Part shown: in pieces, positions 1 to 7,545 of the stretch | Layout of the letters: each line of letters begins with the position of its first letter | How positions within the stretch are numbered: position 1 is the first letter of the stretch | NCBI RefSeq assembly: GCF_007431345.1 | Contig: NZ_CP041730.1 | Span: forward strand, 1,736,001-1,800,000 | Direction of reading: 5' to 3' | From: Chitinimonas arctica | GTDB lineage: Bacteria; Pseudomonadota; Gammaproteobacteria; Burkholderiales; Chitinimonadaceae | DNA length: 64,000 bases | Made by a program: the position numbers and the translations under genes | Notes under the pieces: generated by a model | Databases searched by the model: none | Seen by the model: only the letters and a program-made list of their open reading frames with translations | Told to the model about the DNA's origin: nothing

Positions 1-731
1 AGCTGTGCGACGTACAATCGTACAATATCCTTCATGCCACGGATATCGATTTTCTGGTCGGCCAGGTAGTTGGCAACGATTTCATGCGACGGGAAGGTTT
101 GCGCACTTAGGGCAGCAGGCTTACAAAACTCCGCGAGTTCCAGTAGCTGTTCAGCCATCCTGGGCGCCAGCTTTTCCCGCCACATCCTGGTCAGCTCATC
201 GACGGAGCCGCCGTTCTTGATATAGATCAGTTTACCTTGCTTCTTGCGCTGGAAATCTACTTGCTCGCGCGCTACATCGGCCACCAGCCAGGGATCGCAG
301 CATGCTGAAATAGCCTTGCTATTGGGTAGCATCCAACGGTGGAATGCCGTGAATTCCTCACTGACATATAGATTGACCGAATTTGCCGGAAAATCGGCGT
401 GTCTATCCAGGAAGTAAGCGGGCGAATCGCCATGCAACTTGATCAACGGGATATTGAAGTGTTCCCAAATATTGATCGGTTGATTATCAGGCCCTGCCGC
501 ACTGAAATCCTGGCCCACGCCAAGATAGGTCAGTGCGAATAAAATCGTTCCGCTTTCAATGGCGCGCGAGAACCGCTCGATATCCTCTACTTGCCATTTG
601 CTGACATCGAAATATTCGGTACGCACGCCTTGTTCGCCAATCAACACCGCTAGCGAAGTCATCATGCCATTGATGGCATCGCCACTGCCTGCGCCGGACA
701 GTATGATTACCGTGGGTTGTAGTTTATCCAT
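1..731 (-). CDS. Glycosyltransferase-like protein, C-terminus cut by the window
   Basis: An open frame starts at ATG 731 and runs to the window edge without a stop, giving 243 codons. It reads as one soluble protein with a Rossmann-like start (residues LQPTVIILSGAGSGDAING) and a later stretch, IPLIKLHGDSPAYFLDRH, that recalls CgeB-like or other GT-B sugar transferases, where the N-terminal half ends before a donor-binding domain. That family match is weak and I make it from general appearance only. No signal peptide or membrane segment is visible. It lies 37 bp downstream of a sugar aminotransferase and is probably last, or near last, in the long minus-strand modification cluster, so a role in transferring a modified sugar is plausible but inferred. 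Confidence 0.7.
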   Translation of the reverse strand, partial: MDKLQPTVIILSGAGSGDAINGMMTSLAVLIGEQGVRTEYFDVSKWQVEDIERFSRAIESGTILFALTYLGVGQDFSAAGPDNQPINIWEHFNIPLIKLHGDSPAYFLDRHADFPANSVNLYVSEEFTAFHRWMLPNSKAISACCDPWLVADVAREQVDFQRKKQGKLIYIKNGGSVDELTRMWREKLAPRMAEQLLELAEFCKPAALSAQTFPSHEIVANYLADQKIDIRGMKDIVRLYVAQ

Positions 732-768
732 ATATTTCTCTACGTTTGGTAGGTTACACGGACGGCCC

Positions 769-1893
769 TTAGGCCTGCCCATCAAAAAAGCTGCGAATAC
801 TGGCGCAGACCCGATCCACGTCGGTCAGCGACAATTGCGGATAGAGAGGTAGACTGAGTGTCTCGCGGTGGATTGCCTCGGCTATGGGATAGTCGCCGCT
901 GCGTTTGCCCAGATCGGCGTATGCAGGCTGCAAATGAGGTGGAATGGGATAGTGCACCAGGGTCGAAATACCATCCTGGGCCAAGTGTGCCTGGAGTGCG
1001 TCGCGCTGCGGGCTACGCACGGTATACAGATGCCAGACCGATTCCCCTTCGGCACCGAGGGGCGGACGGCTCAAGTCCGCTATTCCAGCCAGACCTTGGT
1101 TGTAACGCTGGGCGATGGCGCTTCGCGCCGCATTCCATCCATCCAGAAGCGGCAGTTTGCAGAGCAGGAAAGCCGCTTGCAATTCATCAAGCCGGCTATT
1201 GAAGCCGGTCACCAGATTTTCGTATTTCTTGGCGGAACCGTAATTGCGCAGCAGTCGCAGCCGTTCAGCCAGCGCATCGTCATTGGTCGTTACCGCACCG
1301 CCATCGCCCAGCGCACCCAAGTTCTTGCCGGGATAGAAACTGAATCCGGCGGCATCGCCCAGATTGCCGGCCCGACGCCCGTCAAGGGAAGCACCATGGG
1401 CTTGAGCTGCGTCTTCCAGCAGCGTCAGGCCGTGCTTCCGGCAGACAGCGACAATGGCATCCATTTCCGCCGCGCGACCGTACAAATGTACCGCGATCAC
1501 TGCGCGGGTGCGCGGTGTAATGGCGGCTTCCAGCAGGCTGGGATCCAAGTTGCAGCTGTCCTGCCTCGGTTCCACCGGCACTGGCGTGGCACCGCAATAG
1601 GTGACGGCCAGCCAAGTCGCGATATAGGTATTGGAAGGGACGATCACCTCGTCCCCCTCTCCTACCCCCCAGCCTCGCAGTACCAGATGCAAGGCTTCCA
1701 GGCCGTTACCTACCCCTATGCAATGCTTGGCGCCACAGTATTCGGCGAATGCCTTCTCGAATTCGCCGACGCGAGGGCCGAGAATAAGCTGTGAATTCTG
1801 CACGACCGATTCAAGCTGCCGCTGAAATTCGGGCAAGAGCGCTTGATGCATGTCCTGCAGATTGAGAAAAGGAATGGGGTCAGGCTTTTGCAT
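769..1893 (-). CDS. DegT/DnrJ/EryC1/StrS family sugar aminotransferase
   Basis: This is a 374-residue PLP enzyme of the family that transaminates nucleotide-linked keto-sugars to give amino-sugars for glycans or natural products. The fold-type I signature is complete: GVGNGLEALHL near residue 61 binds the cofactor phosphate, LLEDAAQAHGAS carries the PLP-ring aspartate (D161), and FSFYPGKNLGALGDGG holds the Schiff-base lysine (K190). The C-terminal part VHYPIPPHLQPAY is typical of FdtB/QdtB-like 3-aminosugar enzymes, but the regiochemistry cannot be read from sequence. Length is normal for the family. It follows a SAM methyltransferase at 1977 and precedes the partial gene at 731, so a rare amino-sugar made for the surface glycan of this cluster is the likely product. 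Confidence 0.92.
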   Translation of the reverse strand: MQKPDPIPFLNLQDMHQALLPEFQRQLESVVQNSQLILGPRVGEFEKAFAEYCGAKHCIGVGNGLEALHLVLRGWGVGEGDEVIVPSNTYIATWLAVTYCGATPVPVEPRQDSCNLDPSLLEAAITPRTRAVIAVHLYGRAAEMDAIVAVCRKHGLTLLEDAAQAHGASLDGRRAGNLGDAAGFSFYPGKNLGALGDGGAVTTNDDALAERLRLLRNYGSAKKYENLVTGFNSRLDELQAAFLLCKLPLLDGWNAARSAIAQRYNQGLAGIADLSRPPLGAEGESVWHLYTVRSPQRDALQAHLAQDGISTLVHYPIPPHLQPAYADLGKRSGDYPIAEAIHRETLSLPLYPQLSLTDVDRVCASIRSFFDGQA

Positions 1894-1976
1894 GGATTAC
1901 CGCCGGAATATTCGTTGTCGTTCGACAATCCGTCCAGGTCCGGACGGATTACCTTAGGCCAGTGCGCTGAACTTCC

Positions 1977-2705
1977 TTAAACCTTGCGCGCCACGACGGC
2001 CAAATTCGCCAATAGATGAGCAGGCAGCTTATCGCTCAGCTGATTCATAGCCTGAATCAAAGCCGGTGAATAATCCAACATCATCCCATTCGGCAAAGAC
2101 TTCACGAAAAAGCCCCGTTCGCTGATCGGTTCGAAGCCACTTTCGCGCAAATGGGTAGCCAAGGTGGGCAAGTCATAGACACGCTGATGACCAACCACAT
2201 GGTCGCGCGGGCTTAAGGTATCCAGGGTGGGTTGCAACCCCATCAGCACAGCCAGCTGGCGATGCAAGGACTCGCTGTTGGGTACCACGATCACCAGTTC
2301 GCCGCCGGGCTTCAACCAACCGTGCATGCGGCGGGCCAGTGCCACCGGGTCGTCGACATGTTCAAGCACGTGCAGGGCGAGCACTTTATCGTAGGGCTCG
2401 GTCGGCTGGTAATCCTCGAACAAGGTATGGATAGCTTCCACGCCGGGATGCTTTTCCCGAATCAGCTGCACCAGTTTGGCCGCACCTTCCACCACGGTAT
2501 ATTGCTTTGGCTTGTCGGCCAGCCGTTGCAGGGTGATGCCGTCCCCATAGCCTAATTCCAGTACTGAGTCATTGGGGCCGATCAGCGTTTCCAGCCAGTC
2601 GCAGCAATACTCCTGACAGAGATTCTCGATAAACTTATCGGGCACATCATGGTTGAGGTGGTAATCGACCGCGATCCGGTCCAGTTCCTGTAAACGCTCA
2701 CTCAT
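1977..2705 (-). CDS. Class I SAM-dependent methyltransferase
   Basis: A 242-residue cytosolic methyltransferase. Motif I is SVLELGYGDGITLQRL near residue 47, followed by the acidic strand end (YTVVEGAAKL) and the post-motif VLALHVLEHVDDPVAL, which is the usual sequence of UbiG/Methyltransf_11-type enzymes. The C-terminal third (SPRDHVVGHQRVYDLPTL) resembles methyltransferases that act on sugars or small glycan-linked groups. Its ATG overlaps the TGA of the oxidoreductase gene upstream (ATGA at 2702-2705), so the two are translationally coupled. It shares the ...GLQPTLDTLSPRDHVVG... type of region with the methyltransferase at 4074, which suggests the two act on related substrates. The true acceptor is unknown. 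Confidence 0.88.
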   Translation of the reverse strand: MSERLQELDRIAVDYHLNHDVPDKFIENLCQEYCCDWLETLIGPNDSVLELGYGDGITLQRLADKPKQYTVVEGAAKLVQLIREKHPGVEAIHTLFEDYQPTEPYDKVLALHVLEHVDDPVALARRMHGWLKPGGELVIVVPNSESLHRQLAVLMGLQPTLDTLSPRDHVVGHQRVYDLPTLATHLRESGFEPISERGFFVKSLPNGMMLDYSPALIQAMNQLSDKLPAHLLANLAVVARKV

Positions 2706-4081
2706 ACAAACTCCTCTACGATTCCTAGACCCTGCACGATCTGATCGTTAATCGATGCGACCCCATAGCCCAGCAGATTACCGCTCAAGCGGGTATGCGG
2801 CGTGGCTGAGTGCAGTAGGCCGCTACTCTCGGCGGCGTGGGTCAGATTGCCTGGGGTGGGCAGCACCAAGGCGTTGCGGGCATTGATGTATTTAACGGAC
2901 TGGACTGCGTCTCGATCATCGATACCCAGCAAGTCGCACACTTCCCGCAGCATGACCGCCTCGGCAGCCTCTTCAGGATAGCGCATGGCTATGTGCTCGC
3001 TATTGGCCTCGATCACCACCCGGTGCCAGTCCGGCGACAATCCCGCCAGGGCGTCCTGGTCGCATAGCCGGTAACTGGCGAATACCTCGTCCACCACCAT
3101 CAGGCAGCCGGTCGCGTGAGCGATGGCATCGGCTCGTACCAAGCAGAACAGTAGGCCGATCGAAGCCGAATCCGGCGGTGTGATCGGCGGCAGCCCCAGC
3201 AATTGGTGGACTCTTTCGTTAGGTAGGCCCAAGGCCAGCCGCGCGGCCTGCCATTGCCCATCGGCCGTGGCGATGTGCCAGCCATCCGCCTCGTGGCGCA
3301 GCGATTCGATCGGCGCTTTGACCAAGGTGACATGTGGGCTTTGCGCCAGCTCGGCCAGTAGATCGCCGACCAGTTGACCAACGAAGCCAGCCGAGGTGGT
3401 CCAAAGGCGGTATTCCGGCAATCCGGTGTGCCGTCCTTCGCAGGCGGCCAACAGCGTTTCCGGGTAGTAGAGCGGCGCCCAACCCACCCGGTGGAAGCGG
3501 GCTAGGATTGCTTCCGAGCCTACCCCCAGGAGCTTGCGGATAAACGGTTCGAAATAATGCCGGTGCAACGCTTCACCATGGTTGATGGCAGCGGCTTCGG
3601 CGTAGCTGGCGTGATCGAAAGCACTCCCGCCCACCTTGTTGGCGGCGTGCAGCGGCTCGTCCCGCCCCATATGGGCAGCCGGCGTGCCATTGGCTTGGCC
3701 GGCCACCGCGAAGGCTTCCAAACGGTTGGCGATCAGGTAATCGGGCCAGCGGCGCCCGTCCAGCAAGGCTTCCGGCGTCGGAGTCTCCACCAAGGACAGG
3801 TGGCTTTCCATATAGCGGCTGACCAAAGAGCCGAAGCGTGCGCAATCGTTGCGGACCGTGGCGCGATAGTCGCGTGGATCCTGGCTAGGTTGGGCAGGGG
3901 TATGCTTTTCCAGCAACACCATGCCCATATCGAAGCTGTGTTCAGCCAAGCGTAGTCCGGCGAAGATCCCGCCCATTCCCTTGCCATCGGTCAACAGCGT
4001 CACCGCGCGACCGCGCCGGGCCAACTCCCCGGCGGCAACCAGCATGGCAAGGTTATTGCCCAGCAGTACCGCATCAGCCAT
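2702..4081 (-). CDS. FAD/NAD(P)-binding oxidoreductase, amine-oxidase-like
   Basis: A protein of about 459 residues that opens with a dinucleotide-binding strand-turn-helix (AVLLGNNLAMLVAAGELARR), a form of the GxGxxG Rossmann motif in which the glycines are partly replaced. It is followed by TLLTDGKGMGGIFAGL, as in protoporphyrinogen-oxidase or UDP-galactopyranose-mutase-like flavoproteins. I chose ATG 4081 because the longer frame runs 84 bases back into the upstream methyltransferase. At 4081 the overlap with that gene is only 8 bases. It is translationally coupled on both sides, to methyltransferases at 4074-4808 and 1977-2705. Such methyltransferase-oxidoreductase-methyltransferase sets usually tailor one small molecule or glycan residue. 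The substrate cannot be named. Confidence 0.8.
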   Translation of the reverse strand: MADAVLLGNNLAMLVAAGELARRGRAVTLLTDGKGMGGIFAGLRLAEHSFDMGMVLLEKHTPAQPSQDPRDYRATVRNDCARFGSLVSRYMESHLSLVETPTPEALLDGRRWPDYLIANRLEAFAVAGQANGTPAAHMGRDEPLHAANKVGGSAFDHASYAEAAAINHGEALHRHYFEPFIRKLLGVGSEAILARFHRVGWAPLYYPETLLAACEGRHTGLPEYRLWTTSAGFVGQLVGDLLAELAQSPHVTLVKAPIESLRHEADGWHIATADGQWQAARLALGLPNERVHQLLGLPPITPPDSASIGLLFCLVRADAIAHATGCLMVVDEVFASYRLCDQDALAGLSPDWHRVVIEANSEHIAMRYPEEAAEAVMLREVCDLLGIDDRDAVQSVKYINARNALVLPTPGNLTHAAESSGLLHSATPHTRLSGNLLGYGVASINDQIVQGLGIVEEFV

Positions 4082-4808
4082 GGCGCAACCTCGCGTTGAT
4101 ATAGATTTCCGAACCTTGCTCGGGCAATTGCTCGACCAGTTTGTCCAGGCCTTCCAGCATGGCATCGGTCATAAAGCCGCTATCGACCAGTTGCTGCATC
4201 TGCCCGTGGGTAAAGGGCTTGATAAACAGACTGCCACGCGCCACCACCTCGAAGCCGGCGCTTTCCAGTTCGGCCGCGAGGCTGGTCGTATCATAGGTGG
4301 CGCGCTGCTGCATCGTACGCTGGGTGGCGGAAATGGCGCCCGGCGCATCCATCAAACCCATTGCCACCGCCAAGAGGCGATGCAAGGACAAGGCATTGGG
4401 CACATTAACGTGCACCAGCGTATCGCCGTCGCAATGGCGCCGCACGGCGGCCAGCAGCGCCTGCGGATCTTCCACCTCGTGCAGCAGGCTGCTGAGGATG
4501 ATCATGTCCACCTTGTCGCCAGGCGGAGCCACGCTTTCCAGATAACCTTCCATTACGCGCACATCCGTCCGCCCGCCGGCCAGTTGCCTGGCATGCTCGG
4601 CGAAGGCAGGCGCCGGTTCGATCACGGTCACCGCCGTATCCGGCAAGTCGGTGAACAACGGCGCCAGCCCGCAGCCCACTTCCAGGAGATGGCGCGGCTG
4701 AACGCGGGCGATTTCCGCCAGTACGCGGCGACGCCGAAACCCGGCCTGGATGGCTTCGAACGGGAGGGATTGATATTGAACGGTGTAGTCGTGGATATCA
4801 CGGCTCAT
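4074..4808 (-). CDS. Class I SAM-dependent methyltransferase
   Basis: A 244-residue methyltransferase with motif I LLEVGCGLAPLFTDL near residue 41, the acidic strand end VTVIEPAPAFAEHA and the post-motif DMIILSSLLHEVEDPQ. It has no transmembrane or signal segment. Its start overlaps the stop of the acyltransferase-like gene by four bases (4805-4808) and its stop lies eight bases inside the oxidoreductase gene, so all three are probably made from one message. The layout of the C-terminal half (VNVPNALSLHRLLAVAMGLM, then ATQRTMQQRATYDTTSL) parallels the methyltransferase at 1977. This suggests duplication and divergence of one ancestral enzyme inside the cluster. The acceptor substrate is unknown. 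Confidence 0.88.
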   Translation of the reverse strand: MSRDIHDYTVQYQSLPFEAIQAGFRRRRVLAEIARVQPRHLLEVGCGLAPLFTDLPDTAVTVIEPAPAFAEHARQLAGGRTDVRVMEGYLESVAPPGDKVDMIILSSLLHEVEDPQALLAAVRRHCDGDTLVHVNVPNALSLHRLLAVAMGLMDAPGAISATQRTMQQRATYDTTSLAAELESAGFEVVARGSLFIKPFTHGQMQQLVDSGFMTDAMLEGLDKLVEQLPEQGSEIYINARLRHG

Positions 4809-5731
4809 GGCAGAACCTTTGTCATGCGCAGTTTCAGCGACTCGGTGAAGCCCAGCGCGCGTTTGAATTCAATCAGCCCATGGTTGATATCGCGATCGAC
4901 CGTCGAGGTGCCGGCGTCGAGCAGCGCAATACCTTGTTCCTGGGCGAAACGGTAAATGGCATCGGCAACGGCCACGACCGGGCTGAATTGCTCATAGCCG
5001 GGCCGGTCACCCCAATAGAACACATAGAGCACCTGGGGATTCAGCCGCAGACATAGCCCGGCGGCAGCCAGTTGCTCGCCGTCGCGGCAGCCGAACAACT
5101 GGATGGCGTCCGGTAGCTGCGCGGCCATGGTTTCCAACTGCGACAGCGTCATGGACACCGTGTGGCCCTTGCTGGCACGGTTGGCCGCGATGGTCTCGTA
5201 GACGGCGGGCAGCTCGCTGATAGGCAAAGGCTCAGCCAGCAGCCCTTCGCGCGTGCATTTGCGCAATCGTTTCAGATTGCCGTAGCTCATGCGTTCGCCC
5301 AGCGGCGTGGCATCCACCGCCAAGGTGTAATTCAGGTCGCTGGTACTGATCTCGAAACCACTGCTGCGCAGGATCTGGAACTGGTTGGAGAAAGCGACCG
5401 GATCGTGTGCCATCGGCGCCGGCAAGACTTCCAGCCGGCGTGCACCCCGTTCGGCCAGGCGCGCTTGCACCGCCGTATGGAATTCGGCGAACTGGCGCAG
5501 CCGCAGGCCGGGTTCCACCGCATAGCCGGCATAGGTTCCCCGCGCAGGGCTCCGCCACAAGCCTTCGCCATGCGAAGTGAAGTGGATATTGGCTACCACG
5601 GCGCGGTCGGGCGCCCACTCGAAATAGGCCGACTCGGCGGTCGCGTGCAGATTGAAGAATGCCGGGGTATGGAATAGGGAGTTGAAACTGGCGCCAACAA
5701 AGGCATTTTCCAGCAATGGGGGAGGATTCAT
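4805..5731 (-). CDS. GNAT/FemAB-like acyltransferase
   Basis: A 308-residue soluble protein. The second half has the look of the acetyltransferase_6/FemAB-like GNAT fold: YGNLKRLRKCTREGL, then LAAAGLCLRLNPQVLYVFYW, then ALLDAGTSTVDRDINHG and LIEFKRALGF, the last being a typical ending of GNAT proteins that acylate amino-sugars or peptidyl groups. The first half would be the paired GNAT-like domain. It overlaps the methyltransferase downstream by ATGA and lies about 40 bp after the ABC ATPase gene. Given an amino-sugar aminotransferase in the same cluster, N-acylation of that amino-sugar is a reasonable guess, but it is only inference. Confidence 0.72.
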   Translation of the reverse strand: MNPPPLLENAFVGASFNSLFHTPAFFNLHATAESAYFEWAPDRAVVANIHFTSHGEGLWRSPARGTYAGYAVEPGLRLRQFAEFHTAVQARLAERGARRLEVLPAPMAHDPVAFSNQFQILRSSGFEISTSDLNYTLAVDATPLGERMSYGNLKRLRKCTREGLLAEPLPISELPAVYETIAANRASKGHTVSMTLSQLETMAAQLPDAIQLFGCRDGEQLAAAGLCLRLNPQVLYVFYWGDRPGYEQFSPVVAVADAIYRFAQEQGIALLDAGTSTVDRDINHGLIEFKRALGFTESLKLRMTKVLP

Positions 5732-5770
5732 GCCAGCCGTTCCCAGCCAGGCCGGTGATTTGCCGTGAAC

Positions 5771-6679
5771 TCAGGCAGCGCCATGGGCGGCCTCGTCCTG
5801 GGTGTAGGACAAGAAGGCCTTTTCCAAGCTCATTGTCGGCTTCACTTCCTTCAACACCACCTGGGCCGTTTTCAGCTGCTCCAGCAGGGGCCATAGTTCG
5901 GCCTGATTGGTTTCCACGCTCCACAGATCGCGATCCAGCCGCACGGCGCCGGGGATTTGCGCTTCGCCTTGGAACAATACCGAGATCGTACCGTGGGCAT
6001 TCAACAGCTCGCCCGGCGTTTGCACCGTCTTGAGCAAACCCTTGTGGATCAAGCCGAAACGGTCGGCCAGGCGCTCCACGTCGTGCAGTACATGGGACGA
6101 GAAAAATAGCGTGCCCCCGCCGCGATGGTATTCGTATAGCACATCGACCGTTTCCCGGCGGCCGATCGGGTCCAGTCCGGATAGCGGCTCATCCAGGATC
6201 AACAGCTTGGGCCGGCAGGCCAGCGCATGCGCCAGCGCGGTACGCTGCACCATGCCCTTGGAGAATTGGCGGATACGCTTGTCGGCGACATGGGCGATAC
6301 GGAACCGGTCCAGCCATTCCAGGCAATGGCGGCGCATATCGGGCACCTGCACCTTATGCAGCTTGACCCCCATGGCCACCACTTCATAGGGGGTCAGGTA
6401 GTCGTACAGATAAGGGTTTTCCGGGACATAGGCCAGGCCCAGGCGGGCTTGGAATCGATCGACGGGCTGGCCCAACAGGCGGGCGGTGCCGCTGCTGGCC
6501 TGGGTCACGCCGGCCAATATCTTGATCGTGGTGCTCTTGCCGGCACCGTTGGGGCCGACAAAGCCAAAGGCTTCGCCCTCCTCCACCCGCAGGGAAATAC
6601 CCCGCAGCGCCTCGTACCGGCGTAGGCGGCTATCGCGATAGGTTTTGCGCAGATCATCGAGGTAAATTACATCGGGCAT
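5771..6679 (-). CDS. ABC transporter ATP-binding protein (exporter type)
   Basis: A 302-residue ABC ATPase of the NatA/ABC-2 class. Walker A is GPNGAGKST (residues 42-50), the signature is QFSKGMVQR (138-146), and Walker B with the catalytic glutamate is LLILDEPLSGLD (159-170), with the switch histidine in FFSSHVLHDVERL. The roughly 80 residues beyond the nucleotide-binding domain are a family-typical regulatory tail. The matching membrane component is not adjacent. It is the permease at 11075-11872, and two genes lie between the two parts. The order ATPase, anchored protein, large TPR protein, permease is tightly packed, so the four probably form one export machine. It sits downstream of type IV pilin genes, as in Myxococcus pilGHI. 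Confidence 0.93.
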   Translation of the reverse strand: MPDVIYLDDLRKTYRDSRLRRYEALRGISLRVEEGEAFGFVGPNGAGKSTTIKILAGVTQASSGTARLLGQPVDRFQARLGLAYVPENPYLYDYLTPYEVVAMGVKLHKVQVPDMRRHCLEWLDRFRIAHVADKRIRQFSKGMVQRTALAHALACRPKLLILDEPLSGLDPIGRRETVDVLYEYHRGGGTLFFSSHVLHDVERLADRFGLIHKGLLKTVQTPGELLNAHGTISVLFQGEAQIPGAVRLDRDLWSVETNQAELWPLLEQLKTAQVVLKEVKPTMSLEKAFLSYTQDEAAHGAA

Positions 6680-6708
6680 GGCGGATATCTATCGATTGAA
6701 GGGTTTGT

Positions 6709-7545
6709 TCAGGGCTTTTTGGGACGGACGATATCGGGCTCGCCATCCGCCCTCAAGGTATAGCCTGCTCCGAGCGGATCTTGCGGCAAGGCGCTCAACA
6801 CCCCTGAGGTCAGCAATTCTTCCAGTTTGGCCGGTTTGCGGCCGGTTTTTTGCTCGAAGCGTTCGGTGGCTTCGCGCAAGGCCAGCAAACCCTTCAAGCG
6901 CTGCGAACGCGCTTGCAGGATACGGGTCAGCTGCGGGTTGGCGCTTTGCTTGGCCATGCCATCGATCATGGCCAGCGCTTCCTTGGGCTGATAGCCGCGC
7001 TCGAACCAGCGGGCCGCGATGCTGGACAAGGCACTCCGATTGACGGGTTCGGAACGGTTGGCGGCAACGATCATGTCCTTGCCGGCGCCGATATAGTCGC
7101 GTTCGAAGTAATAGCGGTTGAAGCCATGGAAAAACGGTGGCATCGCATCGTTGAGCCGCGCATCGGTCGCCCGCTGCAAAACTTGCTGGGCTGGCTGATA
7201 CTGGCCGTTCCAGGGCAAGATGGCTGAGGCGGTATAGTAGTTGTCTTCCTGGCGGGGGTTAAGCATCGCCGCCCGCAGTTGCACTTGGGCCAGGACATGG
7301 TAGGTCTCCGGCTTGAGTTCGTGGACGCCGACGGTCAAGGCGCGGAAGGTGGCGATATTCGCCGCCAGATAACGATCACCGGCGGCGAACAGCAACTGCA
7401 GCGGCGCAGGCGTGACAACCGTCATTTCCTCGCTGCTCCGTACCGACGGTCGCTCGAAAATATGCCGCGACAGGTTCGCATACATCAGCCCGCCAGCCAG
7501 CAGGATCACCAGCGGGAGCCGATTCGCGCGAAACCATTCGCTCAT
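6709..7545 (-). CDS. Membrane-anchored helical (TPR-like) protein, hypothetical
   Basis: A 278-residue protein with an N-terminal signal-anchor (NRLPLVILLAGGLMYANL, about residues 7-24) and the rest outside the membrane. The body is mostly helical, with repeat-like pieces (YHVLAQVQLRAAMLNP, QPAQQVLQRATDARLN, YQPKEALAMIDGMAK) that suggest degenerate TPR-type pairs. I chose ATG 7545 because it overlaps the upstream TPR gene's TGA (ATGA at 7542-7545). A start 21 bases earlier would add residues that are out of keeping. It lies between the components of an ABC exporter, so it is likely an accessory of that exporter in the periplasmic space. I do not recognise a named family. Confidence 0.75.
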   Translation of the reverse strand: MSEWFRANRLPLVILLAGGLMYANLSRHIFERPSVRSSEEMTVVTPAPLQLLFAAGDRYLAANIATFRALTVGVHELKPETYHVLAQVQLRAAMLNPRQEDNYYTASAILPWNGQYQPAQQVLQRATDARLNDAMPPFFHGFNRYYFERDYIGAGKDMIVAANRSEPVNRSALSSIAARWFERGYQPKEALAMIDGMAKQSANPQLTRILQARSQRLKGLLALREATERFEQKTGRKPAKLEELLTSGVLSALPQDPLGAGYTLRADGEPDIVRPKKP

